A stretch of DNA of 64,000 nt from Bacteroides luti (GTDB taxonomy: Bacteria > Bacteroidota > Bacteroidia > Bacteroidales > Bacteroidaceae), in contig NZ_FQTV01000005.1 of assembly GCF_900128905.1 (NCBI RefSeq), positions 186,001 through 250,000 of the forward strand, in the 5' to 3' direction. Positions within the stretch are counted from its first letter, which is position 1. The number at the start of each line of letters is the position of its first letter. Below the pieces are notes generated by a model. The model had not been told where the DNA came from, did no database searches, and saw only the letters and a program-made list of their open reading frames with translations. This document shows, piece after piece, positions 27,770-36,038 of the stretch. The position numbers and the translations under genes were made by a program.

Positions 27770-28744
27770 ATGGACAGATTATCTCAGATTAAGTCTCCTA
27801 TTATATCAGATCTGGAGCAGTTTAAAGAGCTCTTTAATAGTTCATTGGATAACTCAAACCCTTTGTTGCAAGAGGTTCTTTCTCATATTAAACAAAGGGG
27901 AGGAAAGATGATGCGTCCTATTTTGGTTCTTCTTATTGCCCGGTTATTGGGAAAAGTAACTTTGTCTACACTTCATGCTGCAGTATCTTTGGAATTACTT
28001 CACACAGCCAGTTTGGTGCATGATGATGTTGTTGATGAAAGTTCTGAGCGTAGGGGGCAGGCTTCTGTAAATGCGGTATATAATAACAAGATATCTATTT
28101 TAGTTGGCGATTATTTGTTGGCAACTTGTCTTTATCAGGCTGCTTTTTCTTCTAATATTGAGATAATTAAAGTCGTTTCTCAACTCGGTCAGGATCTGTC
28201 TGAGGGCGAGCTTCTTCAGCTTTCAAATGTCAGCAATATTGAAATTTCCGAAACAGTTTACTTTGATATTATCCGTAAAAAAACCGCTGCTTTGTTTTCT
28301 GCCTGCACCAAAACAGCTGCTTTATCTTCGAGTATAGATGCCAAAGAGGTAGAAAATGCAAGGTTATTTGGCGAATACATCGGCATTTGCTTTCAAATAA
28401 AGGATGATATATTCGATTATTACGATGACAGGGAGGTAGGAAAGCCAACCGGTAACGATATGCGAGAAGGCAAATTAACTCTTCCTGCTATTTATGCGAT
28501 TAATAATAGTAACCATGCTGAGATAAAGGCATTGGCTGTTAAGATTAAATCAGGATCAGCTTCTGATTCTGACATAAAAGAAATGATTGATTATGTAAAG
28601 AATAACGGTGGAATTGAATATGCTACTAAAGTTATGATGGATTATCATGCTAAGGCTCTTCGGTTGATTGAATCTTTTCCTGAAAGTGAGGTCAAGTCTT
28701 CGCTTACTTCTTATTTGGATTATGTGGTTGATCGAACAAAATAG
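27770..28744 (+). CDS. Long-chain polyprenyl diphosphate synthase
   Basis: Trans-prenyltransferase elongating FPP with IPP to a long isoprenoid for menaquinone side chains. The 324-residue protein carries the first Asp-rich motif as LVHDDVVDES near residue 83 (DDxxD) and the second as QIKDDIFDYY near 213 (DDxxD), with RRG spacing after the first motif (SSERRGQASVNAVY). KRGGKMMRPIL appears near residue 43. The chain length set by residues before the first motif cannot be read reliably, so octaprenyl versus heptaprenyl or longer is unassigned. Monocistronic, divergent from polA. Confidence 0.9.
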   Translation: MDRLSQIKSPIISDLEQFKELFNSSLDNSNPLLQEVLSHIKQRGGKMMRPILVLLIARLLGKVTLSTLHAAVSLELLHTASLVHDDVVDESSERRGQASVNAVYNNKISILVGDYLLATCLYQAAFSSNIEIIKVVSQLGQDLSEGELLQLSNVSNIEISETVYFDIIRKKTAALFSACTKTAALSSSIDAKEVENARLFGEYIGICFQIKDDIFDYYDDREVGKPTGNDMREGKLTLPAIYAINNSNHAEIKALAVKIKSGSASDSDIKEMIDYVKNNGGIEYATKVMMDYHAKALRLIESFPESEVKSSLTSYLDYVVDRTK

Positions 28745-28796
28745 TGCTAAACTCTCTTTCTGATAACACTTTGTTTTCTTATTAATTTCGAAAATA

Positions 28797-28862
28797 GTGT
28801 AGAGTTTATTTTCTAATAGTGTAGATACTTTTGCTAAAAGGTGTAGATCTTTTCTCTGAAAT
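28797..28862. repeat. Three-unit 22-bp tandem array (GTGTAGA units)
   Basis: GTGTAGA occurs at 28797, 28819 and 28841, exactly 22 bases apart; units 2 and 3 share GTGTAGAT, and all units are T-rich in the middle. It lies in the 3' intergenic region between the convergent polyprenyl synthase and deoC, 53 bases after the synthase stop, with no promoter box nearby. Confidence 0.75.
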
Positions 28863-28915
28863 ATAACCAATAATTGCCTTAATATCCTAGAAGAATTTAT
28901 TTAATCATATATATA

Positions 28916-28967
28916 AAATCCCCTGCATTCCTCCTTTATTTGAGGAGATACAGGGGATTTCTTTTTT
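28916..28967. terminator. Terminator between polyprenyl synthase and deoC
   Basis: AAATCCCCTG pairs with CAGGGGATTT (28916-28925 with 28951-28960), with an inner TCCTC/GAGGA stem, followed on the plus strand by CTTTTTTG. Likely serves both convergent genes. Confidence 0.85.
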
Positions 28968-29010
28968 GCTGTTTATTAATCTTCGGCTATATAATAGCTT
29001 CTATAAAAAT

Positions 29011-29913
29011 CTAGAAGAATTTGATTTCTTTTCCTTTGATATCAGATAATAACAGATTTGCAAGACGACTGGTACCTAAACGGAATAGCTTGTTATTTAG
29101 CCATTCATGGCCTAGAACTTCTTTTACTATCGAGTAATAAATAAGTGCGTCTTTTACGGTGTTAAGACCTCCAGCGGGCTTAAAACCGACTTTATTTCCT
29201 GTTTCTTCGTAGTATTCCTTTATAGCTTCACACATTACATAAGCTGCTTCTGGTGTTGCTGCCGGTTGTTGTTTGCCGGTTGATGTCTTAATAAAATCGG
29301 CACCTGAATACATGGATAGGATAGAGGCTTTTTTGATGTTCGAAGCGCTTTCAAGAGCCCCGGTTTCGAGGATTACTTTGAGCTTATTATCCTTGCAAGT
29401 ATCTTTAATTTCCTGTATTTCATCGCACATGGTTTCATAATCACCACTTAGGAATTTGCCAACTGATATTACAATATCAATCTCGTTAGCACCACCCATA
29501 ATGGCCATTGCAGTCTCTGCAATCTTAACCTCGATAAAGGTTTGAGATGATGGGAATCCTCCGCTTACGGCAGCAATCTGAACCTTGTCTGTTTCTAATG
29601 TATCGTGTACAACTTCTGCCATATTGGGGTAAACACAGATGGCGGCAACATTGTCCATTTCTCCGAATTCTTCATCAAACTGATTCACTTTTTCTGTGAA
29701 TTTCATCACGCTTTCTTCACTATCATTAGTGCTGAGTGTTGTCAAATCCAGGCAATGGAAAAGGAGTTTTTTAACTTCAACAGTGTCGTTTTCGGGCACT
29801 TTTTTTTCTATAATTGCTGCTACTTTAGCCTGGATATCCTTATCGCTAAGATCAGTGTTATACTTGTTTAGCACAACTTCATACTTACTTTTTTCTTCTT
29901 CTTTATATTCCAT
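29011..29913 (-). CDS. deoC: Deoxyribose-phosphate aldolase
   Basis: Class I aldolase splitting 2-deoxyribose-5-phosphate into glyceraldehyde-3-phosphate and acetaldehyde in nucleoside catabolism. The 300-residue protein is longer than the E. coli enzyme (about 260), with an extra N-terminal helix-rich segment typical of Bacteroides. Key sites: AAICVYPNM near residue 85, the Schiff-base Lys in GADFIKTSTGK near 200-210, and VGFKPAGGLNT near 240. Overlaps the upstream MazG-like gene by 11 bases. Last gene of the mnmG operon. Confidence 0.93.
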   Translation of the reverse strand: MEYKEEEKSKYEVVLNKYNTDLSDKDIQAKVAAIIEKKVPENDTVEVKKLLFHCLDLTTLSTNDSEESVMKFTEKVNQFDEEFGEMDNVAAICVYPNMAEVVHDTLETDKVQIAAVSGGFPSSQTFIEVKIAETAMAIMGGANEIDIVISVGKFLSGDYETMCDEIQEIKDTCKDNKLKVILETGALESASNIKKASILSMYSGADFIKTSTGKQQPAATPEAAYVMCEAIKEYYEETGNKVGFKPAGGLNTVKDALIYYSIVKEVLGHEWLNNKLFRLGTSRLANLLLSDIKGKEIKFF

Positions 29914-30238
29914 TACTTGTCAGTTTAGGATTGTTTATATGTCTTTCGTTATCTCTTTTTGTCTTCTTTTCGAGGTTTCTTTTAAATGCCTCAGTAAGGT
30001 CTACTCCGGTCTGGTTTGCCAGACAGATAAGTACCCAAAGTACGTCCGTCATTTCATCGGCAAGATTGCATTCTTCGCCCTCTTTGAATGACTGATCTCC
30101 GTATTTTCGAGCCATTACTCTAGCCAATTCGCCCACTTCTTCGGTAAGAACGGCCATATTTGTGAGCTCGCTGAAGTAACGCACTCCGTATGTTTTGATC
30201 CAGTTATCAACCTCTTTTTGTGCTTCTTCGAGTGTCAT
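29903..30238 (-). CDS. MazG-like nucleotide pyrophosphohydrolase
   Basis: A 111-residue all-helical protein with the MazG-type metal-binding pattern: LTEEVGELARVMARKYG near residue 30 (ExxE on the first helix) and EECNLADEMTDVLWVLICLAN near 56-76 (ExxxD). Small MazG-like enzymes hydrolyse non-canonical or excess NTPs/dNTPs to monophosphates. One-base TAATG-type junction with the upstream dtd gene and an 11-base overlap with deoC point to one transcript. Exact nucleotide preference is unknown. Confidence 0.9.
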   Translation of the reverse strand: MTLEEAQKEVDNWIKTYGVRYFSELTNMAVLTEEVGELARVMARKYGDQSFKEGEECNLADEMTDVLWVLICLANQTGVDLTEAFKRNLEKKTKRDNERHINNPKLTSNGI

Positions 30239-30690
30239 TATTCCTTGTTTTTAGTGTCCATGCAAATGGTTACCGGACCGTTGTTAAGCAATTCAACTTT
30301 CATATCTGCGCCAAACTCGCCGGTTCCTACCTGCTTTCCCAGAGAGATGCTTAATTCATTGCAGAAAGTCTCGTAAAGAGGCACAGAAACCTCGTGTTTT
30401 GCCGCCTTAATGTATGAAGGGCGATTCCCTTTTTTAGTCGATGCATGAAGCGTAAATTGGCTTATTACAAGAATTTCTCCATCAGCATCTAGCACAGACT
30501 TGTTCATCACTCCATTTTCATCGTCAAAAATCCTCAGATTTACTATCTTTTTACATAGCCATTCTATGTCTTCCCGCCCGTCTGCTTCCTCAATACCAAC
30601 CAATACAAGCAATCCTTCCTTTATGGCAGATTTGCAGTTGCCGTTGATTGTAACAGACGCATGACTTACGCGTTGTATTACAGCTCTCAT
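30238..30690 (-). CDS. dtd: D-aminoacyl-tRNA deacylase
   Basis: Removes D-amino acids, and glycine mischarged on tRNA-Ala, from tRNA. Start taken at 30690 (MRAVIQRVSHASV), since the family begins exactly there; an in-frame ATG at 30723 would add 11 residues that do not fit. The 150-residue protein has ISQFTLHASTKKGNRPS near residue 77 (the SQFTL motif) and GxFGADMKVELLNNGPVT near 120-140, which carries the Gly-cisPro-like NNGPVT proofreading motif of DTD. Sits between uvrC (50-base gap) and a MazG-like gene. Confidence 0.95.
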   Translation of the reverse strand: MRAVIQRVSHASVTINGNCKSAIKEGLLVLVGIEEADGREDIEWLCKKIVNLRIFDDENGVMNKSVLDADGEILVISQFTLHASTKKGNRPSYIKAAKHEVSVPLYETFCNELSISLGKQVGTGEFGADMKVELLNNGPVTICMDTKNKE

Positions 30691-30740
30691 TTTATAAAAT
30701 TTCTTGTTTGTCGCAAAAGACAAAGTTAGTAATTCTAACT

Positions 30741-32552
30741 TTATTTGCGTAGGTTATCGTGTATAATTTTGGCTTTAGCTTCGCCAACGATGGCAGAAAC
30801 TTCTTCAAGTGATGCCTCCTGGATGCGTTTTACGCTCTTGAATTCCTTTAGAAGTGCAGTTTTGGTCTTTTCTCCAATGCCTTTTAATTCGTCCAAAGCC
30901 GATTTAGTTTGCCCTTTACTGCGTTTATTTCGGTGGAAAGTAATACCAAAACGGTGAGCTTCATCACGTAAATGCTGAATTACTTTCAGGCTTTCTGAGT
31001 TCTTATCGAGATAAAGAGGGTAGGGATCGCCCGGAAAGAATATTTCTTCCAGTTTCTTGGCTATACCAATCAGCGTAACACGTCCGGTTAGATTAAGTTC
31101 GGTGAATATCTTCTGTGCCGAGCTTAGCTGCCCTTTACCACCGTCTACGATGACTAACTGAGGCAATGGCTGCTCTTCGTCCAATAATCGCTTATATCGC
31201 CTGTAAACAATCTCCTCCATTGAAGCGAAGTCGTTAGGTCCTTCTACGGTTTTTATGTTGAAATGGCGATAATCTTTCTTTGAAGGCTTGGCTTTTTTGA
31301 AAACAACGCACGATGCAACCGGATATGCGCCCTGAATATTAGAGTTATCGAAGCATTCTATGTGCATTGGAAGCTCTTTCATGTGGAAATCGCTCTGCAT
31401 TTTTTTCATAATCCTGATGCTTCGCTGCTCCGGATTAAGTTTTTCAGCCTGTTTTAATCGGTCTACTTTGTATTGCTTAACGTTCATCTGTGACAGCTCC
31501 AGCAGCTTCTTCTTGTCTCCTCGTTGTGGAACGGTAAATGTTACACCGTTAAGTTCTATATCCATTTCAAAAGGAACGATAATTTCTTTCGAGAGACTTT
31601 TGTATCTTTCACGCATTTCAATAATGCCAAGAGATAAAAGTTCTTCAGTTGTTTCATTCAAGCGCTTTTTATACTCGAAAGTAAATGCCTGATTAATGCT
31701 TCCGTTTGTAATGTGCAGGTAATTAATAAAGGCCGATTTATCGTCGTCTGCAATAGAGAATACGTCGATATTATGAAGAATAGAACTAACAACTTCCGAT
31801 TTAGCGCGGTAATTCTCTATTAATTCATACTTCTCTTTTATTTTATGCGCCTCTTCAAACTTAAGTTCAGAAGCTAATTCCTGCATTTTATTGAATAAAG
31901 CCTTGCTTATCTCCTGAGTATTTCCTTTTAGAATCTCTTTAACCTCTGCAATATTCTTCAGATATTCGTCGTGAGCCATTAAACCAACGCAAGGTCCTGC
32001 ACAGTTTTTAATGTGATATTCCAGGCAAACTTTGAATTTACCTGCACGAATGTTTTCAGGCGTGAGGTTTAAATGGCAAGTTCTGATGGGATATAAGTGC
32101 TTTACGAGGTCTAAAAGCGCATACATTGAAGGTAAATGGCTGTAAGGACCATAATAAGTAGAACCATCACGGACGACTCTTCTTGTTTTGTATACTCTGG
32201 GGAAATATTCATTGCTTACGCAAATAGACGGATATGTTTTATCGTCTTTCAGAAGAACATTGTATCTGGGCTTGTATTTCTTGATAAGATTATTCTCCAG
32301 CAGCAATGCATCTTCTTCTGTATTTACTACGATGTAGCGGATATCAACTATTTTGCTGACAAGTATTCGGGTTTTTCCAGGTTCATGCTCTTTACTAAAG
32401 TAAGAATAAACCCTTCTTTTTAGGTTTTTGGCCTTTCCAACATAAATAATGGTGCCTTCAGAATTTAAATATTGGTAAATTCCAGGCTTTTCAGGGAGAT
32501 TGGATACAATTCCTTTTAAATAATCTGATGTATTTAATTCCTGAGGCTCCAT
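30741..32552 (-). CDS. uvrC: Excinuclease ABC subunit C
   Basis: Dual-incision nuclease of nucleotide excision repair. The 603-residue protein has the N-terminal GIY-YIG domain (KPGIYQYLNSEGTIIYVGKAKNLKRR, residues about 22-48), the Cys-containing segment CLEYHIKNCAGPCVG near 175, the UvrBC domain, the RNase H-like 5' nuclease domain (HIECFDNSNIQG near 400) and C-terminal helix-hairpin-helix DNA-binding repeats (LDELKGIGEKTKTALLKEF, near 560-578). Full length. Follows apt by 20 bases and precedes dtd by 50 bases. Confidence 0.97.
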   Translation of the reverse strand: MEPQELNTSDYLKGIVSNLPEKPGIYQYLNSEGTIIYVGKAKNLKRRVYSYFSKEHEPGKTRILVSKIVDIRYIVVNTEEDALLLENNLIKKYKPRYNVLLKDDKTYPSICVSNEYFPRVYKTRRVVRDGSTYYGPYSHLPSMYALLDLVKHLYPIRTCHLNLTPENIRAGKFKVCLEYHIKNCAGPCVGLMAHDEYLKNIAEVKEILKGNTQEISKALFNKMQELASELKFEEAHKIKEKYELIENYRAKSEVVSSILHNIDVFSIADDDKSAFINYLHITNGSINQAFTFEYKKRLNETTEELLSLGIIEMRERYKSLSKEIIVPFEMDIELNGVTFTVPQRGDKKKLLELSQMNVKQYKVDRLKQAEKLNPEQRSIRIMKKMQSDFHMKELPMHIECFDNSNIQGAYPVASCVVFKKAKPSKKDYRHFNIKTVEGPNDFASMEEIVYRRYKRLLDEEQPLPQLVIVDGGKGQLSSAQKIFTELNLTGRVTLIGIAKKLEEIFFPGDPYPLYLDKNSESLKVIQHLRDEAHRFGITFHRNKRSKGQTKSALDELKGIGEKTKTALLKEFKSVKRIQEASLEEVSAIVGEAKAKIIHDNLRK

Positions 32553-32572
32553 TATGTTATACTTTGGTTTTA

Positions 32573-33097
32573 TCAGAGTTCAAGTACAGCTTCTATTTTA
32601 TCTTCTTCTGAGAAAATAGCTCTTCCATTGAGGTCCTTTAATTCAATAATGAAATTAACGTATACGTCCTTTGGATTAAATCTCTTCATTAATTTTATGG
32701 CAGCTTTCATCGTTCCTCCTGTAGCCAAAAGGTCGTCGTGCAATAAAACTACATCATCTTCGCAAATTGCATCTTTGTGCACTTGGATAGTATCAGTTCC
32801 GTATTCTTTATTGTAACTCTCTTCTACAGTAGCAGCTGGTAATTTTCCAGGTTTGCGGATTGGTACAAATCCAGCTCCAAGTCTGGCCGCTAAAATAGGT
32901 CCCATAATAAAACCTCTTGATTCTATGCCGGCAACTTTTGTGATTCCTTTGTCTTTGTACATCTCGTACAATTCGTCTGAAAGTTCTTTCAAACAATCAG
33001 GGTCTTTAAACAAAGTCGTTTCGTCTTTAAACTGAATCCCAGGTATTGGGAAATCGGGTACATTTCTAATGCTCTTAATAAGCTTTTCTCTGTTCAT
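32573..33097 (-). CDS. apt: Adenine phosphoribosyltransferase
   Basis: Salvages adenine to AMP with PRPP. The 174-residue protein has the PRPP-binding motif as VVLLHDDLLATGGTMKAA near residue 116, the KVAGIESRGFIMGPILA segment near 55-70 and the flexible-loop KPGKLPAATVEESYNKEYGTD near 82-102. Length is normal. Between mnmG (58-base gap containing the parS-like site) and uvrC (20-base gap). Confidence 0.96.
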   Translation of the reverse strand: MNREKLIKSIRNVPDFPIPGIQFKDETTLFKDPDCLKELSDELYEMYKDKGITKVAGIESRGFIMGPILAARLGAGFVPIRKPGKLPAATVEESYNKEYGTDTIQVHKDAICEDDVVLLHDDLLATGGTMKAAIKLMKRFNPKDVYVNFIIELKDLNGRAIFSEEDKIEAVLEL

Positions 33098-33131
33098 AGC
33101 CAGTATTTTAGTTGTTTCTTGTTAATTTAAT

Positions 33132-33147
33132 TGTTTCACGTGAAACG
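33132..33147. promoter_or_regulatory. parS-like site (ParB binding) between mnmG and apt
   Basis: TGTTTCACGTGAAACG matches the 16-bp ParB/Spo0J site TGTTTCACGTGAAACA at 15 of 16 positions and is a perfect 14-bp palindrome over GTTTCACGTGAAAC. It lies in the 58-base gap between two housekeeping genes, outside any reading frame. Confidence 0.75.
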
Positions 33148-33155
33148 GGCCTCTA

Positions 33156-35030
33156 TTACTTCCTTAAAAGCACCAGCAGCACGTTGATATCGCTCGGGGA
33201 AATTCCTGGAATTCTGCTTGCCTGAGCAATCGTTTCGGGGTCTATTTTGATAAGCTTTTGTCTAGCTTCGGTGGAAAGAGAATTTATGGAATCATAATCA
33301 AACTTTCCTTTTATCTTGATTGTCTCCAATCGCTCGATCTTGTCGGCAATTAATCTTTCACGATTAATGTATCCCTCATACTTGATCAAAATCTCAGCAG
33401 CTTCTTTTATTTCTTCTGTTCTCTCTTCAACTTTATCAAGCTCCTCTTTAAATGCAGGAATAGATTCTGAAATATTCTCAAGAGTAATTTGAGGGCGATT
33501 GATCAAATCTATCAGTTTGCATCCTTGTCTCAATGGTGTTGTACCAAGATTCTCGAGAGCATCATTTATATAAGCTGGTTTTACAGAATAATTGCGTGCA
33601 AACTCTGTAATACGTTTCACTTCTTCTCTTTTTTTGGTTAAAAGAGTGTCTCGATCGCTTTTTGCCAATCCTAGATTATAAGATTTCTCAGTCAATCGCA
33701 TATCAGCATCATCCTGGCGAAGTAATATTCTGTATTCAGCGCGCGAAGTAAACATTCTATAAGGCTCATCAACTCCTTTGGTTACCAAATCGTCGATTAA
33801 TACGCCAATATATGCTTCATCTCTTCCCAAAATGAATTCTTCTCCATTATGGCAATTCTGATGGGCATTTATTCCGGCAATGATACCTTGTCCGCCAGCT
33901 TCTTCATAACCAGTGGTTCCGTTTACTTGTCCGGCAAAGAATAGATTTCCGATAATCTTCGATTCCAACGTATGCTTTAGTTGAGTTGGATCGAAGTAAT
34001 CGTATTCAATTGCATATCCCGGGCGATAGATAACCAAATCCTTGAAAGCAGGAATCTTTTTAAGGGCATTGATCTGAATATCCAAAGGAAGCGATGAAGA
34101 GAACCCATTTAGATATAATTCCTTCGTAGTTTCTCCTTCCGGTTCAAGAAATAGTTGATGTTGTTCCTTATCTGGGAATGTAACAATCTTCGTCTCTATG
34201 CTAGGGCAATATCGTGGACCAATACTTTGAATTTGTCCGTTGAATAGGGGAGAATCTGTTAATCCATTTCTAAGTATCTGGTGTACTTCCTCGTTTGTAT
34301 AACATGTCCAGCATTGTAGTTGCTTGAGATGTTTTGTCGGAGTATCCATATATGAAAACTTGTGGAAGTCATTTTCTCCATCCTGAGTTCCCATCAAATC
34401 ATAGTTTACGCTCCGGCCGTCAATACGTACAGGAGTACCTGTTTTCATTCTGCCGAACTTAACTCCATGTCTTGCGATGGATTCGGTCAAAAGATAAGAT
34501 GCCGGTTCAGCCATTCTTCCTCCCGGAAGTTTTGTTTTTCCAATATGCATTAATCCGTTGAGGAAAGTCCCTGCGGTGAGAACGACGCATTTAGCACGGA
34601 ATTCAACATCAAGATATGTTCTTAAACCTACAATTTCTCCGTTTTCAACGATAATTTCCTTTACAGTATCCTGCCATATATTGAGATTCGGTATATTTTC
34701 TAGAATCTCTCTCCATGTCCATATAAACTTGTTTCTATCACATTGTGCACGCGGGCTCCACATTGCAGGCCCTTTTGATCGGTTAAGCATGCGGAACTGG
34801 ATAGCAGTCTTGTCGGTAACTAATCCCATATAACCACCCAATGCATCGATTTCCCGAACAATCTGTCCTTTAGCAATACCCCCAACGGCAGGATTGCAGC
34901 TCATCTGGCCAATTTTATTCATGTCCATCGTAATAAGACATGTTTTTGATCCCAGATTTGCGGCCGCAGCTGCAGCTTCGCAACCGGCATGTCCTGCTCC
35001 GATAACAATTACATCGTACTTAAAATCCAT
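33156..35030 (-). CDS. mnmG: tRNA uridine-5-carboxymethylaminomethyl modification enzyme MnmG (GidA)
   Basis: FAD enzyme that with MnmE builds cmnm5U or nm5U at wobble position 34 of tRNAs. The 624-residue protein has the dinucleotide-binding VIGAGHAGCEAAAAAA at residue 10, the CNPAVGGIAKGQIVREIDALGG motif near 45-66, the second family motif around LPGGRMAEPAS near 170 and FAGQVNGTTGYEEAGGQGIIAG near 366-386. Full-length. It starts the run mnmG-apt-uvrC-dtd-mazG-like-deoC. In many bacteria mnmG lies close to oriC and parAB. Own promoter box 23 bases upstream. Confidence 0.97.
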   Translation of the reverse strand: MDFKYDVIVIGAGHAGCEAAAAAANLGSKTCLITMDMNKIGQMSCNPAVGGIAKGQIVREIDALGGYMGLVTDKTAIQFRMLNRSKGPAMWSPRAQCDRNKFIWTWREILENIPNLNIWQDTVKEIIVENGEIVGLRTYLDVEFRAKCVVLTAGTFLNGLMHIGKTKLPGGRMAEPASYLLTESIARHGVKFGRMKTGTPVRIDGRSVNYDLMGTQDGENDFHKFSYMDTPTKHLKQLQCWTCYTNEEVHQILRNGLTDSPLFNGQIQSIGPRYCPSIETKIVTFPDKEQHQLFLEPEGETTKELYLNGFSSSLPLDIQINALKKIPAFKDLVIYRPGYAIEYDYFDPTQLKHTLESKIIGNLFFAGQVNGTTGYEEAGGQGIIAGINAHQNCHNGEEFILGRDEAYIGVLIDDLVTKGVDEPYRMFTSRAEYRILLRQDDADMRLTEKSYNLGLAKSDRDTLLTKKREEVKRITEFARNYSVKPAYINDALENLGTTPLRQGCKLIDLINRPQITLENISESIPAFKEELDKVEERTEEIKEAAEILIKYEGYINRERLIADKIERLETIKIKGKFDYDSINSLSTEARQKLIKIDPETIAQASRIPGISPSDINVLLVLLRK

Positions 35031-35052
35031 TGATTTATTCTATTTTACGCCG

Positions 35053-35060
35053 CAAATTTA
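35053..35060 (-). promoter_or_regulatory. -7 box for the mnmG operon
   Basis: CAAATTTA on the plus strand reads TAAATTTG on the minus strand, 23 bases upstream of the mnmG ATG. Confidence 0.55.
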
Positions 35061-35452
35061 CGAAAAATAGTTAGTAAGTTTAGTGAATGAATGGAAAAGA
35101 ATTGGAATCAATCTTTAAGAGGTTATTGTTTGTATTGTATTTGTGATTTCGTTGTATATCTGTACATTGTTTCTACAACTTATATTTTCATCTTTTCTTT
35201 TGCCATTTCTTCCTATAGTAGTTAGTTTATAGTTACCGGTTTTATCTACTACTTCTAATATTAATAAGATCTATTTCTCTTGTAGCTAATCTAGAACTAA
35301 GTATTATAGATATTAATAGATAGTTCTCACTTATATGTTACTGTGAACTCAGGTTTATAAAAAGTTGGTTTAGATTAATAAATAACTGTATTCTGGATCT
35401 AGAGTAACATTATCTGTAATTGTACTGCTAAAATATACATGTTTCGTCCTTT

Positions 35453-35870
35453 AATAGGATTAGGATTGATAGATAACCTATGCCAGGTGTATTAATGAAC
35501 ACAGTAAAAATCAGGATGAGATAGAAAGAATAAGGGCTGATGTGCATAACTACAGACAACCAATACCAAGATTATTAATAAACGTAGTCAACCAAAATGG
35601 TTCTTCGTCGCTTTTTTGTGAAAGTAAACCGCCTTAAATTCTTCCCCAATCAAGATTCTACTTGCTTTTTGATAATCCATTTATTGAATCTGATAACAAG
35701 TCTAAAAAGCATCATGAATAAGAGGTTATAATATCTTTCAGCAAAAGTGATGAATAGCCACTAAAATAAAGACGAGGCAAGGCAGGATTAGGATTGGTAT
35801 AAATAATTATAGGCAACCAATACACAGATGATTAATAAACACAGTCTACCAAAATCAGGACGAGGCAAGG
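35453..35870. repeat. Decayed direct-repeat cluster (about 88-bp unit)
   Basis: Copy 1 near 35453-35520 (AGGATTAGGATTG ... ATTAATGAACACAG ... AAAATCAGGATGAG), copy 2 near 35547-35600 (ACAACCAATACCAAGATTATTAATAAACGTAGTC split in two), copy 3 near 35771-35870, the best preserved, with GACGAGGCAAGG at both ends. Degree of decay suggests an old duplication array without a coding role. Confidence 0.55.
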
Positions 35871-35887
35871 TGCTAGATTGCTAGATC

Positions 35888-35919
35888 GCCGCTAGATCAT
35901 TTTTTAGAGATCTAGCGGC
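35888..35919. terminator. Hairpin downstream of ybeY
   Basis: Eleven-bp perfect stem GCCGCTAGATC / GATCTAGCGGC with a 10-base loop. It is 120 bases after the ybeY stop on its transcript; no T-tract follows in the minus direction, so terminator function is uncertain. Confidence 0.45.
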
Positions 35920-36038
35920 TCTTTAATGTTTATTACAAGATAGTTATGTGCTTACTGCAAGATTGCTAGATCTATTAGTAATTTTATTTTTTCTGAGAGG
36001 AAGAAATGAACAAAAACTCATTAAAATAGCATTGACAA

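Larger units (their letters stand above)
35031..36038. other. One-kb spacer with decayed tandem repeats between mnmG and ybeY
   Basis: No gene supported; the only sizeable frame crosses into ybeY. The left 400 bases are simple AT-rich DNA carrying the mnmG promoter. From about 35450 there are at least three imperfect copies of a block containing AACCAATAC...GATTATTAATAAAC...CAGTCTACCAAAATCAGG, and at 35771 and 35859 an exact 12-base repeat GACGAGGCAAGG bounds an 88-bp unit. GCTAGAT words and a hairpin follow at 35888-35919. Confidence 0.6.

Noticed and set aside
35888..35919. CRISPR-like or attachment site interpretation of the GCTAGAT words
   Set aside because: No regular spacers, no repeat longer than seven bases, no integrase or Cas gene nearby. 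A hairpin downstream of ybeY explains them.
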